A stretch of 64,000 nt of DNA from Cordylochernes scorpioides (Eukaryota > Arthropoda > Arachnida > Pseudoscorpiones > Chernetidae): the NCBI GenBank assembly GCA_030710605.1, contig CP092880.1, forward strand, positions 27,907,628 through 27,971,627, in the 5' to 3' direction. Under the pieces are notes generated by a model, which saw only the letters and a list, made by a program, of their open reading frames with translations, made no database searches and was not told where the DNA came from. The position numbers and the translations under genes are program-made. Every line of letters starts with the position of its first letter. The first letter of the stretch is position 1. This document shows, piece by piece, positions 31,520 through 41,470 of this stretch.

Positions 31520-32306
31520 TGTGATGATTTAAGACCATGGAATTGTTGTAAATAGTCTAGATATCTACTACCACATGTTCCACCCCATGACTGTATATAA
31601 CTTCTTATATACTGCAAATAGAAAGCCTCAACTAACATCAATCTGTACCGCGTAAGAATCTAATAAAGTATAGCAACTGTACAGATAGAAGGAATGGAGA
31701 CTAACAGGAGAAAATTAAGGTTAAAACTAATCAGGCTTAGGTGAGAGTAGAAGTAAGGCCTAGCAAAGAGGCTTAAAGTTAGAACAACTCTATTAATAAA
31801 ATTACAGCTAATTTTATGATCGCGGAAATCATAAAAGTTGAGTTTAACGACCAGTATTTCCTGGGCAAGGCCGGAAATATATCTTCCGACAAAGACAGCA
31901 GCAAAGACCAATTAGAAGGTAACACCTAAGTAGGTCAACCAATAGCCAACGGCCACGTGACATATTCCTACCAATTAGGAAACAATACCTAAGTAGGTCA
32001 GCCAATAGAAAACGGCCACGTGACATCTTCCTACCAATTAGAAAGAAGAAAGGTCTTGGTGTTAAATCGAGAACCTAGGTTAGGCAGTCTGCGCTTGGTT
32101 CCCGAAGGTAACACTTGCTCTAAAGATCTCCCTCTCCGCTCATCCCATTCCTTCTTGACGTCAGACGCTTCTTAGTGGAATCTCTGTTTGTTTATTTCAC
32201 CTTTGGCCCAGCTGTATCGCCTTCCACCACGACTGCACGGTAGAGTTGACATCGAGGTTCGTCTAGCATCAGGTAACACTGGTCCCAGAGGTCCCAAGAT
32301 ATCACA
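31520..32306 (+). repeat. 3' LTR of the non-autonomous element
   Basis: Near-identical to the 5' LTR, including the 66-bp tandem pair. Followed by TACA of the target duplication. Confidence 0.9.
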
Positions 32307-32464
32307 TACATATATGGATATTGTCATGCATTAGCGCGCCATCTGTTATGAAAATTCGAAACTATTATAGACGCGTATGAGTCTTTTTAACAATTAATTT
32401 TCCATTGCAGTAAGGGGAGTAGAAATTGTTTAATTTTTAAAAATAATCATACCCGTCTATAATA

Positions 32465-33383
32465 CAAGGTGGGATCAATAAATAAGGTGAATTATAATTT
32501 ATTAAAAAAAAAAAGAACGATATTAAAAATTAGGACTTGATTTATTCAAAATAATCACCTTGGCTTTCTATACATCGTCTCCATCGTTCTGGCAACTTGT
32601 AAATACCCTCTTTATAGGCACTCTTAGGAAGCGTGTGAAAAAAATCTTGCACCACTTTCTGGACATCTTCATCTGAGTCAAATCGCTTTCCCTTTAACTC
32701 CTTCTTTAGTAGTCCAAAAAGTAAATAGTCAGAGGGGGCTAGGTCTGGACTATATGCAGGATGTTCTAAAACTTCAAAACCTAATTTAATGATTGTAGAT
32801 ACAGTTTTACATTATGTATGCGGCCTTGCATTATCATGAAGGAAGAGAACACCTTTACTAAGCTTCCCTCTTCTTTTGTTTCTTATACCAGGCTTTAGCT
32901 TATTCATAAGAATGTCACAATAAAGATCGCTGTTCATACGTTTCCTTGAGGATAAAAAACCAAGACAGATTGGTCCATCAACATCCCAAAAAATTGTTAA
33001 CAAAACTTTACCGGCCGAACGTTGAGACCTGAGGAACATGTAATTCGTCCATTTTTGAACTCGTTAACCAATTTATAAATGTTTTTTTGAGACAAACAAG
33101 ACTCACCATAGATATTTTTCATTATTTGGCATATTTGAGATGTTTGAATACCCTTTGCATTCAAGAAACGAATAACTGCACGTTGTTCAAGCGTGGTGCA
33201 GTCCTTCAAGAGAGCTTCCATTTTAGTTTATTTATAAGTCTCGCGCCGCGCGTGGGAAAAAAGAACAGAACACTTTAAATAGGCTTTTGATGTTATATTT
33301 TAATATTCTGTGGTTTAAATTATTTTTACTTCTTTAATTTTTAATAAATAGGATAATTCACCTTATTTATTGATCCCCCTTTG
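32465..33383 (-). mobile_element. Mariner (DD34D) with internal deletion
   Basis: 919 bp with inverted ends CAAGGTGGGATCAATAAATA and TATTTATTGATCC...TTTG, flanked by TA (32463-32464, 33384-33385). Unit 2 at about 48412 has the uninterrupted site GTCTATAATAGTTTC. Full mariners are near 1.3 kb, so about 0.4 kb is missing. Confidence 0.85.
32540..33221 (-). pseudogene. Mariner transposase, internally deleted
   Basis: The start on minus reads TTLEQRAVIRFLNAKG and IYGESCLSQKNIYKLVNEFK, the helix-turn-helix DNA-binding part. It is then joined near 33020-33050 to RSAGKVLLTIFWDVDGPI, so the linker and the WVPH-type block are deleted. The second catalytic aspartate is in FLHDNARPHT, directly followed by a TAA stop, and the third in YSPDLAPSDY, 34 residues later (DD34D). 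The element is dead by deletion and stop. Confidence 0.8.
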
Positions 33384-33476
33384 TATTTTCCAATTTACAT
33401 ATATGGATAGCTTTATTCTTGATTAATTATGTATGGGTATTTGCCCGATTCAGGAATTATCAAAATTTTGCTGATA

Positions 33477-36087
33477 ACACAGGTCTACAAAAAAAACTTT
33501 TTTTTTGCACAAGAGAACCTGATGGTGTTTCTAGTGTAACTTTTCGTGCTGAACTCAAAATTCTAATCAGAAATTTCCCATCACCCATGGTTTTTGCCTG
33601 ATGGTCTTTTTTTAGTATTGGGATAAATACAGTAATACATGCAACCAATGTTACGTAAGCATTTTTAAGTTACATAATTAACTAAGCTAGCGCTTTATTT
33701 TTGACAAGAAGAGTTGGTATGTGGAGCCAAAATCTTTATTTTATTTGTTATTAATTAAATTTTGCTCTTTAAGAATCATAAATATTAATTTAAATAACAA
33801 ATTATTGAAATTTTAATTGAATATATATAATTTATTATTATATAATATTATAATCTGTTTTGCTTTCAACTCAAAAATAACGACAAGCTCTGTAATGCTA
33901 TTTGCTCATTAACAGTTTTAATATATATATTTAAATTGAACCTAACGATTTGTTTAATAGATTTGCAGCAGAAGTGACAGGTAAATTTGAAGTGATTAGT
34001 TTATTCTTCTCTATCGATTTGCTTTTATAAATCGTGTGCACTAGACTGTGTCAATATGCCGAGGCGTTGCATTAATATTCCTGATATTTTCTGTTATATT
34101 TGTGGGGAATTAAGTTTCAAAGTTCAAAGGCGAAACTTTACACCGCTCATCAAAAAGTGCTATGAACTTTATTTTGGCTTTAAAGTCGGTGACCAAGATG
34201 AGACTTGGGCTCCTCACCATTGTTGTGTAATTTGTGTTCGACATCTTACAGGGTGGATTAAAGGTGAACGTCATATGCCTTTTGCGGTTCCAATGATATG
34301 GAGGAAACCTAAAGACCATTTTTCAGACTGTTATTTTTGTTTGACAAAGACTACAGGTATTACATCCAAATCAAGACATACAGTTGAATATCCAGATTTG
34401 CCTTCTGCTATGAGACCGGTTCCTCATAGTGATATTTTACCTGTTCCACAGCCTCCTGAAAATGTAATATTTAGTGACGATGATTCAGATAGACGAGAGT
34501 AACAGTGGGATGACACAAATTTTGAAGCAGGTGCTTTATCTGAACCTCATTTATTAACCCAAGGAGATTTGAACGACCTCGTACGTGATTTAGATTTATC
34601 CAAAAAACAGAGTGAACTTTTAGGCTCTAGGTTAAAAGGCTGGAATCTGCTGCATAAAGGCACAAAAGTATGCTTTTTTCGCAAGCGTCAAGATGAATTT
34701 CAAGACTTCTATTCACAAGAGAATGATTTAGTATATTGCAATGATGTTGTTAGTCTAATGGAAGCGCTTGGTCATGACTATACAGAAGAGTGGCGTTTAT
34801 TCATTGATTCTTCAAAAATTAGTATGAAAGCTGTTCTCCTCACAATGGAAATAAGTTCCCATCAGTGCCAATAGCACATGCATCCAACATGAAAGAGACT
34901 TACGAAAACATGAAACTGCTTTTGAAAAAGATAGAATATGAAAGATACGGTTGGAAAATATGCAGCGATTTGAAAGTCGTTGCTCTCTTGCGTGGATTAC
35001 AGCTTGGATATACAAAATTTTGTTGTTTTCTGTGTGAGTGGGATAGCAGAGATAGGGAAAGGCATTACATTAAAAAAATCTGGCCAAACCGTAAAATCTT
35101 TACTCCAGGATATAATAATATTGCAAATCTACCCCTTATCGATTCAGAAAATATTTACTTACCACCATTACATATTTAAACTGGGATTAATGAAGAACTT
35201 TGTCAAGGCAATGGATCGAAATGCCAGTGGATTTTCCTACCTAAAACAAAAATTTTCTAGTATAAGTGAAGCGAAGATTAAAGAAGGCATTTTCGTTGGA
35301 CCTCAGATTCGAGAATTGCAGCAGGATGGAAATTTTCTAAATAGTTTGAATGAAGTTGAAACAGCAGCATGGAATTCCTTTAGAAACGTTTCAAAAACTT
35401 CTTAGGAAGTGTCAAGGTTGAAAATTACCGAGACATAGTTAATGATCTGTTGCTTTCCTACAAGGCACTGGGATGTAACATGTCCCTCAAGATCCATTTC
35501 CTGCATTCACATCTAGATTTCTTTCCAGACAATCTTGGCGCAGTTAGCGATGAGCATGGTGAGAGGTTTCATCAAGGTATATCAAGCATGGAGAAGCGGT
35601 ACCAAAATAAATGGAGTCCCGCTATGCTTGCCGACTACTGCTGGACACTCAAGAGGGATCTACCACAAGCAAAGTATAGAAGAAAATCCACTGTCACTGA
35701 TTTTCAATAAATAAATATGTTTCGTTCATATATGCCTATATATTAACAATTTTTCCAAATTTCAAGTAGGTGTATCTCAGAAATATTGCGTAATAGAAAA
35801 ACTAATGGTATATTTGGATTCAGGACATGTAGATAAGATGCTATTTCTTTGTGGACAAAGAAAAATATTTTTTTGATAAACCAGTGTAATGTAATAAGGG
35901 TTATGCAAAACTGCTTACGTAACATTGTTTGCATTTTTTACTGTATTTATCCCAATACTAAAAAAAGACCGTCACGCAAAAACCATAGGTGATGGGAAAT
36001 TTCTGATTATATTTTTGAGTTCAGCATGAAAAGTTACACTAGAAACATAATCAGGTTCTCTTGTGCAAAAATCTTGTTGACCAGTGT
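33477..36087 (+). mobile_element. 2.6 kb TIR DNA transposon of unrecognised family
   Basis: Inverted repeats of about 165-180 bp bound the element: left 33477-33655 (ACACAGGTCTACAA, GCACAAGAGAACCTGAT, CCCATCACC) and right 35925-36087 as its complement (ACACTGGTCAACAA read inward). Unit 2 has the uninterrupted sequence (TTGCTGATGATTTGATATG at about 48497). The target duplication is very short or unresolved. It encloses one decayed gene on plus. Confidence 0.8.
34056..35710 (+). pseudogene. Putative zinc-binding transposase of the TIR element
   Basis: Starts MPRRCINIPDIFCYICGELS. Cysteines in pairs (C-x2-C), HHCCVIC, and DCYFCL suggest an N-terminal zinc domain of about 100 residues. Conserved-looking acidic positions are RLFIDSSKISMKAVL, ICSDLKVVALLRGLQ and DEHGERFHQG; these could be a D-D-E triad, with a C-x2-C-x-W-D pair (CCFLCEWD) between the second D and E. 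One in-frame TAA at 34501 and frame changes near 34850, 35175 and 35405 break it. I have seen similar proteins listed as uncharacterised in arthropods but cannot name the superfamily. The TIRs, not the protein, are the best evidence that it is a transposase. Confidence 0.6.
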
Positions 36088-36104
36088 AATTTGATATGAA
36101 CATC

Positions 36105-36663
36105 AAATTAAAAAAAACAGAAATTGATATATCTCAATACATCTTTGAGTGTCAGTATATTAACGAAGAAAGAGAGACGTTCTTTTTAAAAGTAAACGAC
36201 AGCCAACTTACCACGTGACAATGTCTGGTGGCCAAAAGTAATAAAGAGACTGGATGACGACAATGTCCACGCTTCGATTATTGAACTAATACAATCATTC
36301 TTTAACAACAGAACAGTGAATTTCAGATATTCTTCCTCTATAAATATTACAAAATACTAACTAAAGGATGTCCACAAGGAGGACCACTATCTCCCACATT
36401 ATGGAACATACTGATTGAAGAATTGTTAAACACCAATCTGGATGATAACATTGAAAAAGTTGGCTATGCTGACGATATAACTATAATATGCTGGAACAAA
36501 AGTCATGACGAACTAAAGACAACAATTAACAATTTACTTAGTACAATTAATACCTGGTGTGAAAGCAGTAAATTACAGATATCAAAGGACAAAACGAAAA
36601 TATTTTATTTATATAATTGCAAAAATGATACAAAATTCCTTAATAGCAATATAGCTAGACCTA
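36105..36663 (+). pseudogene. LINE-B reverse transcriptase, fragment 1 of copy 1
   Basis: The plus strand gives SIIELIQSFFNNRTVNFRYS, then after a frame break LLNTNLDDNIEKVGYADDITIICWN, whose Y-A-D-D is the LINE RT catalytic box. The copy in unit 2 (48500-49403) also keeps GCPQGEPLSPTLWNILIEEL, the block before it. The type resembles Jockey/I LINEs. It is interrupted at 36663 by the PLE pair and resumes at 39181. The upstream endonuclease is missing. Confidence 0.8.
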
Positions 36664-36769
36664 ACTTGAGTTCACAATTCGATAAAATAATCCCTTGAAT
36701 CAATATTAAAATAGAAACATAAATCCTCCAGGGAAAAGATTATTTTAAAATATTTTTTAATGAAAAAAT

Positions 36770-37290
36770 ATCTCGAGCTTTCGGGCAAGTACGCCCTTCT
36801 ACGGGAGAAAATGCTTTACATGATTAATACGGCAATAAAATATGATTTAAAAATAAATAAAGTCCTTTGGTTGTTTACATTTGTTTCAAGGCATAATCAA
36901 CGCGGGCTTCTGTTGCGCGTGCTTCACTTGGGAGTTCTGGGATGGGCTCAGGGAATATAATGTTATAAATTTCCGGAATATCTATTCTTCTGTTAATGCT
37001 ATTGTGCTTTCTGGATATGATGGATTCTATGATAAGTCTCTGTAGTCTATTGGGGATGTTGGAGTAATGGGTCTTTGGTTCTGATAGGGAGAAGGAATGG
37101 CCTGTTTCTCTTATATGTTGGTATACTAAAGATCTACTGTCTTGATTATCGATATTTCGTTTATATTCTGATACTCTTATATTTAAATATCTGCAAGTTT
37201 CGCCGACATATTTGGTTTTGCATTCGTCGCATTCTATGGAGTATATGGCATTCTTAATATTGGAAGGATAATCAATGGTATTGTTCTTTG
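36770..37290 (-). pseudogene. PLE GIY-YIG endonuclease fragment, left arm
   Basis: Read on minus it runs parallel to the right arm: NAI-YSIECDECKTKYVGET, R-x-x-N-I, then the QYIRETGHSF-like stretch and INRRIDIPE. K-Y-V-G-E-T-x-R is the second half of the GIY-YIG motif. It then reaches the end region with the hammerhead-like hairpin (36778-36805). No RT is left. Confidence 0.7.
36778..36805 (-). ncRNA. Hammerhead-like hairpin at the PLE end
   Basis: Minus: CCGTAGA, stem AGGGC/GCCC, GAAAG. Same arrangement as the right arm (39095-39120, plus) and 61667-61692. The core box differs from CTGANGA. Confidence 0.35.
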
Positions 37291-37351
37291 TTTTATGGGG
37301 TTTCTTAGGTTATAATTGGTATTTAATATATATATTAAAATAGTATTAATA

Positions 37352-38653
37352 CAGGGTGTACCAGGTAAATTGGGACTAACTTTGACAGTCCATAAAACAA
37401 AAACTACTTGAGATTAAAAACTTGTTTTTTTTTCATTACGTAGCCATATTCATGTAAAATGCAACAGTACATGTGTGCGCAATGTAGTGATGAAGAGTAA
37501 CCGAGAATTTGAAAATCGAGCTGCCATCATCGTTGCTCTGCGCGCCGGAAGGAGCCCCAAAGAGATAGTGGATTTTCTTAAGTTGCCCAAAACCACTATT
37601 TATCGTGTCAAGAAGCAGTTTGATGAGGCCGACAGTAACAAAGAAGGGATAGCTACAAGGAAAAAGCACTCGCGTCGATCGGACAGGGTAAGAGGCGAAG
37701 AATTTGTCAAAAATGTCAAGGAGAAGATTGATGGAAACCCTGGGAAGAGCATGAGGGCCATAGCCAAGGAAATGGACGTTGGCTCTATGACAATTGTCAG
37801 AACTATCCATGAGGACCTTGGTCTCAAGTCTTATGCCCTTCGGAAAGGTCAGTTGCTGACTGAGAATATGAAGAATAACAGAAAAGGAAAGGATGCTGCC
37901 CTCCTCAACAACCTGAAACACGACTCTTTTGGCATGCTAAGGTTCTTCTCTGACGAAAAGAACTTTGACGTGGACCAAAAGGTAAATCCCAGGAATGATC
38001 GCTGGATCTGTAAAGACCCCTCAGAGATACCTGTCGTGATGCACACGAAATTTCCTGCCTCCGTAATGGTCCTTGGCGTTATCAGCAGTGAAGGTGTGTC
38101 ATGCCTCCCCATTTCTTTGAGAAGGGCCTTAGGATGAACGCTGACACCTACATCAATGTTCTGGAGACCGTTGTGAAGCCTTGGATGGACATGGTGGCCG
38201 CAGGAAGGAAGTATGTCTTCCAACAGGACTCAGCTCCAGCCCATAAGGCAAAAAAGACACAATCGTGGCTGACACTTAACGTCCCTAGTCACTGGGGTCC
38301 TGATATTTGGCCCCCTAATTCTCCAGATTGCAATCCCCTCGACTACTATGTATGGGGCGTTGTTGAGAGAGATGTCAACAAAGCTCCTCATACCACCATC
38401 CAGTCTGTCAAGAAAGCAGTTCACACGGTGATGACCCAAATGGACAAGGTCATCGTCGCCAAGGCCTGTGCTTCATTCCGCACTCGCCTCGAGACTGTTG
38501 TAGCTAATAATGGAAACTACATTGAATAAATAAAAACTATATCCTTTTATCTACTACTGTGTCAAATTTCATTCGTATATTTTAATTTTTACTTGCAAAA
38601 AATTTCAGTTAAAATACCATTGTTGAAATTCCCAATTTACCTGGTACACCCTG
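37352..38653 (+). mobile_element. maT-type (DD37D) Tc1/mariner transposon
   Basis: 1302 bp with inverted ends CAGGGTGTACCAGGTAAATT and AATTTACCTGGTACACCCTG, each followed by GGGA/TCCC inward, flanked by TA on both sides (37350-37351, 38654-38655). Length is normal for the superfamily and the ends match perfectly over about 24 bp, so this is a fairly young copy. Confidence 0.9.
37475..38529 (+). pseudogene. maT-type transposase with one frameshift
   Basis: The first frame opens NREFENRAAIIVALRAGRSP with a paired helix-turn-helix (PKTTIYRVKKQF, SMRAIAKEMDVGSMTIVRTI). The first catalytic aspartate is in RFFSDEKNFD. A frame change near 38093-38102 moves to the second frame, holding FQQDSAPAHKA (second D) and SPDCNPLDYYVWG (third D), 37 residues apart, hence DD37D. 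The end at 38529 is followed by 124 bases to the TIR. It cuts and pastes the element at TA sites. Apart from the single frame change, all catalytic residues are kept. Confidence 0.85.
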
Positions 38654-38655
38654 TA

Positions 38656-39000
38656 TAATACCATTGATTATCCTTCCAATATTAAGAATGCCATTAACTC
38701 CATAGAATGCAACGAATGCAAAACCAAATATGTCGGCGAAACTGGCAGACATTTAAATATGAGAGTATCAGAACATAAACGAGATATCGATAATCAAGAC
38801 AGTAGATCTTTAGTATACCAACATATGAGAGAAACAGGCCATTCCTTCTCCCTATCAGAAACAAAGCCCCATTACTCCTACATCCCCAATTGACTACAGA
38901 GACTTATCATAGAATCCATCATATCCAGAAAGCACAATAGCATTAACAGAAGAATAGATATTCCGGAAGTATATAACATTATATTCCCTGAGCCCAGCCC
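38656..39000 (+). pseudogene. PLE GIY-YIG endonuclease fragment, right arm
   Basis: SIECNECKTKYVGETGRHLN then RVSEHKRDIDNQDSRSLVYQ give the GIY-YIG core with catalytic R and the following H/E region. RIDIPEVYNIIFPEPSP-stop closes the protein. The first half of the motif is missing because the maT TIR begins right there. A stop after SYIPN (38890) breaks the frame. Confidence 0.75.
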
Positions 39001-39094
39001 ATAACCCCCAAGTGAACATGTAAACAACCAAAGGACTTTATTTAATTTTAAGTCATATTTTATTGGCGTATTAATCATGTAAAGCATTTTCTCC

Positions 39095-39120
39095 CATAGA
39101 AGGGCTTACTTGCCCGAAAG
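39095..39120 (+). ncRNA. Hammerhead-like hairpin at the PLE end
   Basis: CCATAGA, AGGGC-loop-GCCC, GAAAG, then CTCGAG. The fit to the hammerhead core is partial. Confidence 0.35.
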
Positions 39121-39180
39121 CTCGAGATATTTTTAAAGTGAAAAATATTTTCCCTGGAGACTTTATGTTTTTATTTTAAT

Positions 39181-39535
39181 AGCTAAACCTGTTGAAACCC
39201 TTAAGATCTTGGGATTGACCTTGAAAAGTCATCGAAGCAGGAACAAGCTGGACTTTATGCCACACATTAATGAAATCGTCGACAAAACTACTAGAGCTAG
39301 CGGTTACCTACTCAGTTTAATAAAGAAAGTATGAGGTCTAGAATGCAGACAAAAATTAACTTTATACAAGACAATATTCCGAAGTACAATAACATATGGT
39401 CAAACAATATGGTTTCCATTTATAAGCAAGAAAGCCAAAGACAAACTGAATTCCTTGCAGTTTAATATTCTAAAACACTGTATACAGGCCTATACCACAA
39501 CATCGTAAAACTGTACACATATACTAACACAAATA
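39181..39535 (+). pseudogene. LINE-B fragment 2 of copy 1
   Basis: Continues LINE-B after RT: HRSRNKLDFMPHINEIVDKT and SGYLLSLIKKV, the thumb-side conserved K-L-x-x-x-x-H-I block, with a stop after LIKKV. It parallels 49060-49403 in unit 2. It ends at a SINE insertion. Confidence 0.75.
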
Positions 39536-39851
39536 GGGAGTCGGTGGAAGGATGATCTAAACCGTTGGTTTTCGACCACTACGACCGGGGTTCGATTCCC
39601 GCATTGGGCACTTTTTTTATTTTCACTTTAAAAAAAAAATTCTCCAATGGTCCCCGATTCTTACAAAGTCCAACCCCACCAGCGAGTGCAAGTAACCAAA
39701 CGTGGCTTTGTCACATTTGTAATTGCAAAGTCAAACTGCTTTTCACATTTGTAGACATGTGGGGCACTTACAGTAAAAGCAGTCGCCTACTTCTACCCAC
39801 CATTATTATCATGGCCTGTACCATGTGTACTAGGGATAAGCAAAAAAAAAA
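39536..39851 (+). mobile_element. Full-length tRNA-derived SINE with 13-bp TSD
   Basis: ACTAACACAAATA at 39523-39535 is repeated at 39852-39864. The head GGAAGGATGATCTAAACCGT and GGGGTTCGATTCCC gives Pol III A and B boxes. After an A-run the body runs to GGGATAAGC and a poly(A) tail. Unit 2 keeps the unoccupied LINE-B sequence (split by Gypsy-2). Confidence 0.9.
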
Positions 39852-40239
39852 ACTAACACAAATACCAAAACTCACAGATTACATAGAATCCAACATATTG
39901 AAAAATGAAAAAAGGCTACAATAGATTTATCAAACAGAAAAGAAATTACTAACTATAATGAAAGGAAATTACAGGAATACTATGAAGAATCCAACAATAA
40001 ATTCAAACGTTTTTTCATCTCTAAAATACCAAAATTTGTCAAACCAAATTTCTACAATGTTCCATTCTTTACGGGTCATAATAACTTCAAATCATATATC
40101 TTAAGAATTAGAAAAATAGATTCGCCCAGATGCCCTTGTGGAGTGGATGAAGAAACCCCCGAACACATTCCGAACTCATGCCCACTGGTGTCAAACCTAA
40201 GACAGCAGAGCAAGATGGGAAGAACCTATCTGGGTCAAA
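39852..40239 (+). pseudogene. LINE-B fragment 3 of copy 1, C-terminal zinc motif
   Basis: The frame shows TKIPKLTDYIESNILKNEKR, then FTGHNNFKSYILRIRKIDSP and RCPCGVDEETPEHIPNSC, a C-x-C-x8-H-x4-C motif at LINE ORF2 ends. Unit 2 (54238-54640) carries the same with CSCGAEEETPEHILNLC. It is interrupted at 40239 by a Helitron. Confidence 0.8.
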
Positions 40240-41375
40240 TCTATATATATAAAAATGAATGTTTGTTGGTCCGTTCGTAAGTGATAATCTTCTACATCGC
40301 TCAACCGATCGTGATGAAACTTTGGGAAGTTGTTTAGTATACTACCGGGATGGTTTCTGGCTAATTACTCTTTAGAAATAACCTTTCGTTGCATTTTATT
40401 TACAATAAAACGTAAATTCACTCGCAATCAGCGCCCCCTCGCGGCAGGCGTATGGCCTGAAATAGCCTCGCATGAGCGAATTTGTAACGTCAAGCTTAGC
40501 CTATAGGTTAGGTACACAGCTTCGTACCCCCACAACCTAGGTTCGAGGCTCAGCGTGGGTGTTTTTTTTTTTTTTTCATTTCTTTTATATTATTGTAGCA
40601 AATTATTAAAAATATTATTTAAAATGTAGGCTTTTTAAAATAAAAATTAACATAAACAATTTTTAAATAATATTTATAACAAACCTAGGTTCGAGGCTCA
40701 GCGTGGGTGTCTTTTTTTATTTTCATTTCTTTTATATTATTGTAGCAAAGTCTTTTTTTACAGCATTATTATATTTTAATTGGTTTATTTTAAATATGTT
40801 TGTATGAAGGCTCTATGTAATACTATTTAGAGCATATTTTACATTTTAAACACCTAAGCACCCCTCTTTTTAATATTGTAGCAAAGTATTAAAAGTATTA
40901 TTTTATTTTAGATGTTTGCCATGAAACTTTGGGAAGTTGTTTAGTATACTACCGGGACGATTTCTGGCGAATTATTTTAAAATAATATTTATAACAATAA
41001 TTATAGCAAATATTAAGACATATTTTTAAATTCTGTGTTTGTGCATATATAAATATTTTACAAAAATTGTGAGAACGTTCTATTAGAATATCTCAAATAC
41101 AAAAAAAACAATACATATAAACAGGTTCACTGACATTTATTAATGCAGTGATTATAATCAATAATTACAATAAAGGGCTATATTATCTATATATATAAAA
41201 ATCGCTTTCAAATTTTAACGTAACGTTCCATTCTCAATCTCGTAGGGCTTTAGATCGGCTAAAACATTTTTATCTTTATAAGTGAATATTAACTTTACTG
41301 TAGTGAATAGTTTAGTATAATATTAATTTAACATATTACAACTTAGCCACAGCAACGCGTGGCCGGGTTCGCTAG
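40240..41375 (+). mobile_element. Helitron (non-autonomous) with precise A/T insertion
   Basis: Begins TCTATATATATAAAAATG and ends GCCGGGTTCGCTAG. Flanks GGGTCAAA and TAGTTTATAATAGGG join in unit 2 (near 54628) as one sequence, showing insertion between A and T with no duplication, as expected for Helitrons. It carries an internal duplication: TTTGGGAAGTTGTTTAGTAT occurs at 40320 and 40927. There is a GC hairpin candidate before CTAG (CCACAGCAACGCGTGG). No Rep/helicase. Confidence 0.85.
40492..40561 (+). tRNA. tRNA-like sequence inside the Helitron
   Basis: TTAGCCTATAGGTTAGGT resembles an A box and GGTTCGAGGCTC a B box, with a run of 16 T immediately downstream. The cloverleaf is weak and I could not assign an anticodon. 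A second partial copy (B-box part and T-run) is at 40684-40718. Probably a SINE-type head captured by the Helitron. Confidence 0.35.
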
Positions 41376-41470
41376 TAGTTTATAATAGGGAAAGATATAT
41401 GAAATTTAATAGGTTCTTCAGACTTTTTATTATAAATAGACAGCTTCATGCAGCTTGAGGAACTACACTA
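41376..41470 (+). pseudogene. LINE-B 3' end, copy 1
   Basis: TAGTTTATAATAGGGAAAGA through CTTGAGGAACTACAC continues LINE-B and leads into R7 without a visible seam, as in unit 2. Confidence 0.6.

Larger units (their letters stand above)
26649..32306 (+). mobile_element. Non-autonomous Gypsy-type LTR element with near-identical LTRs
   Basis: LTRs of 785 and 787 bp (26649-27433, 31520-32306) share TGTGATGATTT starts and AGATATCACA ends, flanked by TACA (26645-26648, 32307-32310). The empty site in unit 2 (GAAATACATATATGG near 48246) proves the limits. By eye the LTRs differ by three substitutions and a 2-bp indel. Yet the inside has only a short Gag, a protease with a stop in its active site, and the first part of RT; the remaining pol is absent. 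It must have been moved by proteins from another copy. Confidence 0.9.
36664..39180. mobile_element. Inverted PLE pair with a maT transposon in the loop
   Basis: The left arm (about 36664-37290, minus) and right arm (38656-39180, plus) both encode the same PLE C-terminus and hammerhead-like end, in inverted orientation. TAGCTAGACCT before the pair and TAGCTAAACCT after it (about 36653, 39181) look like an 11-bp target duplication with one mismatch in LINE-B. The maT element sits between the arms with its own TA duplication. Confidence 0.75.
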
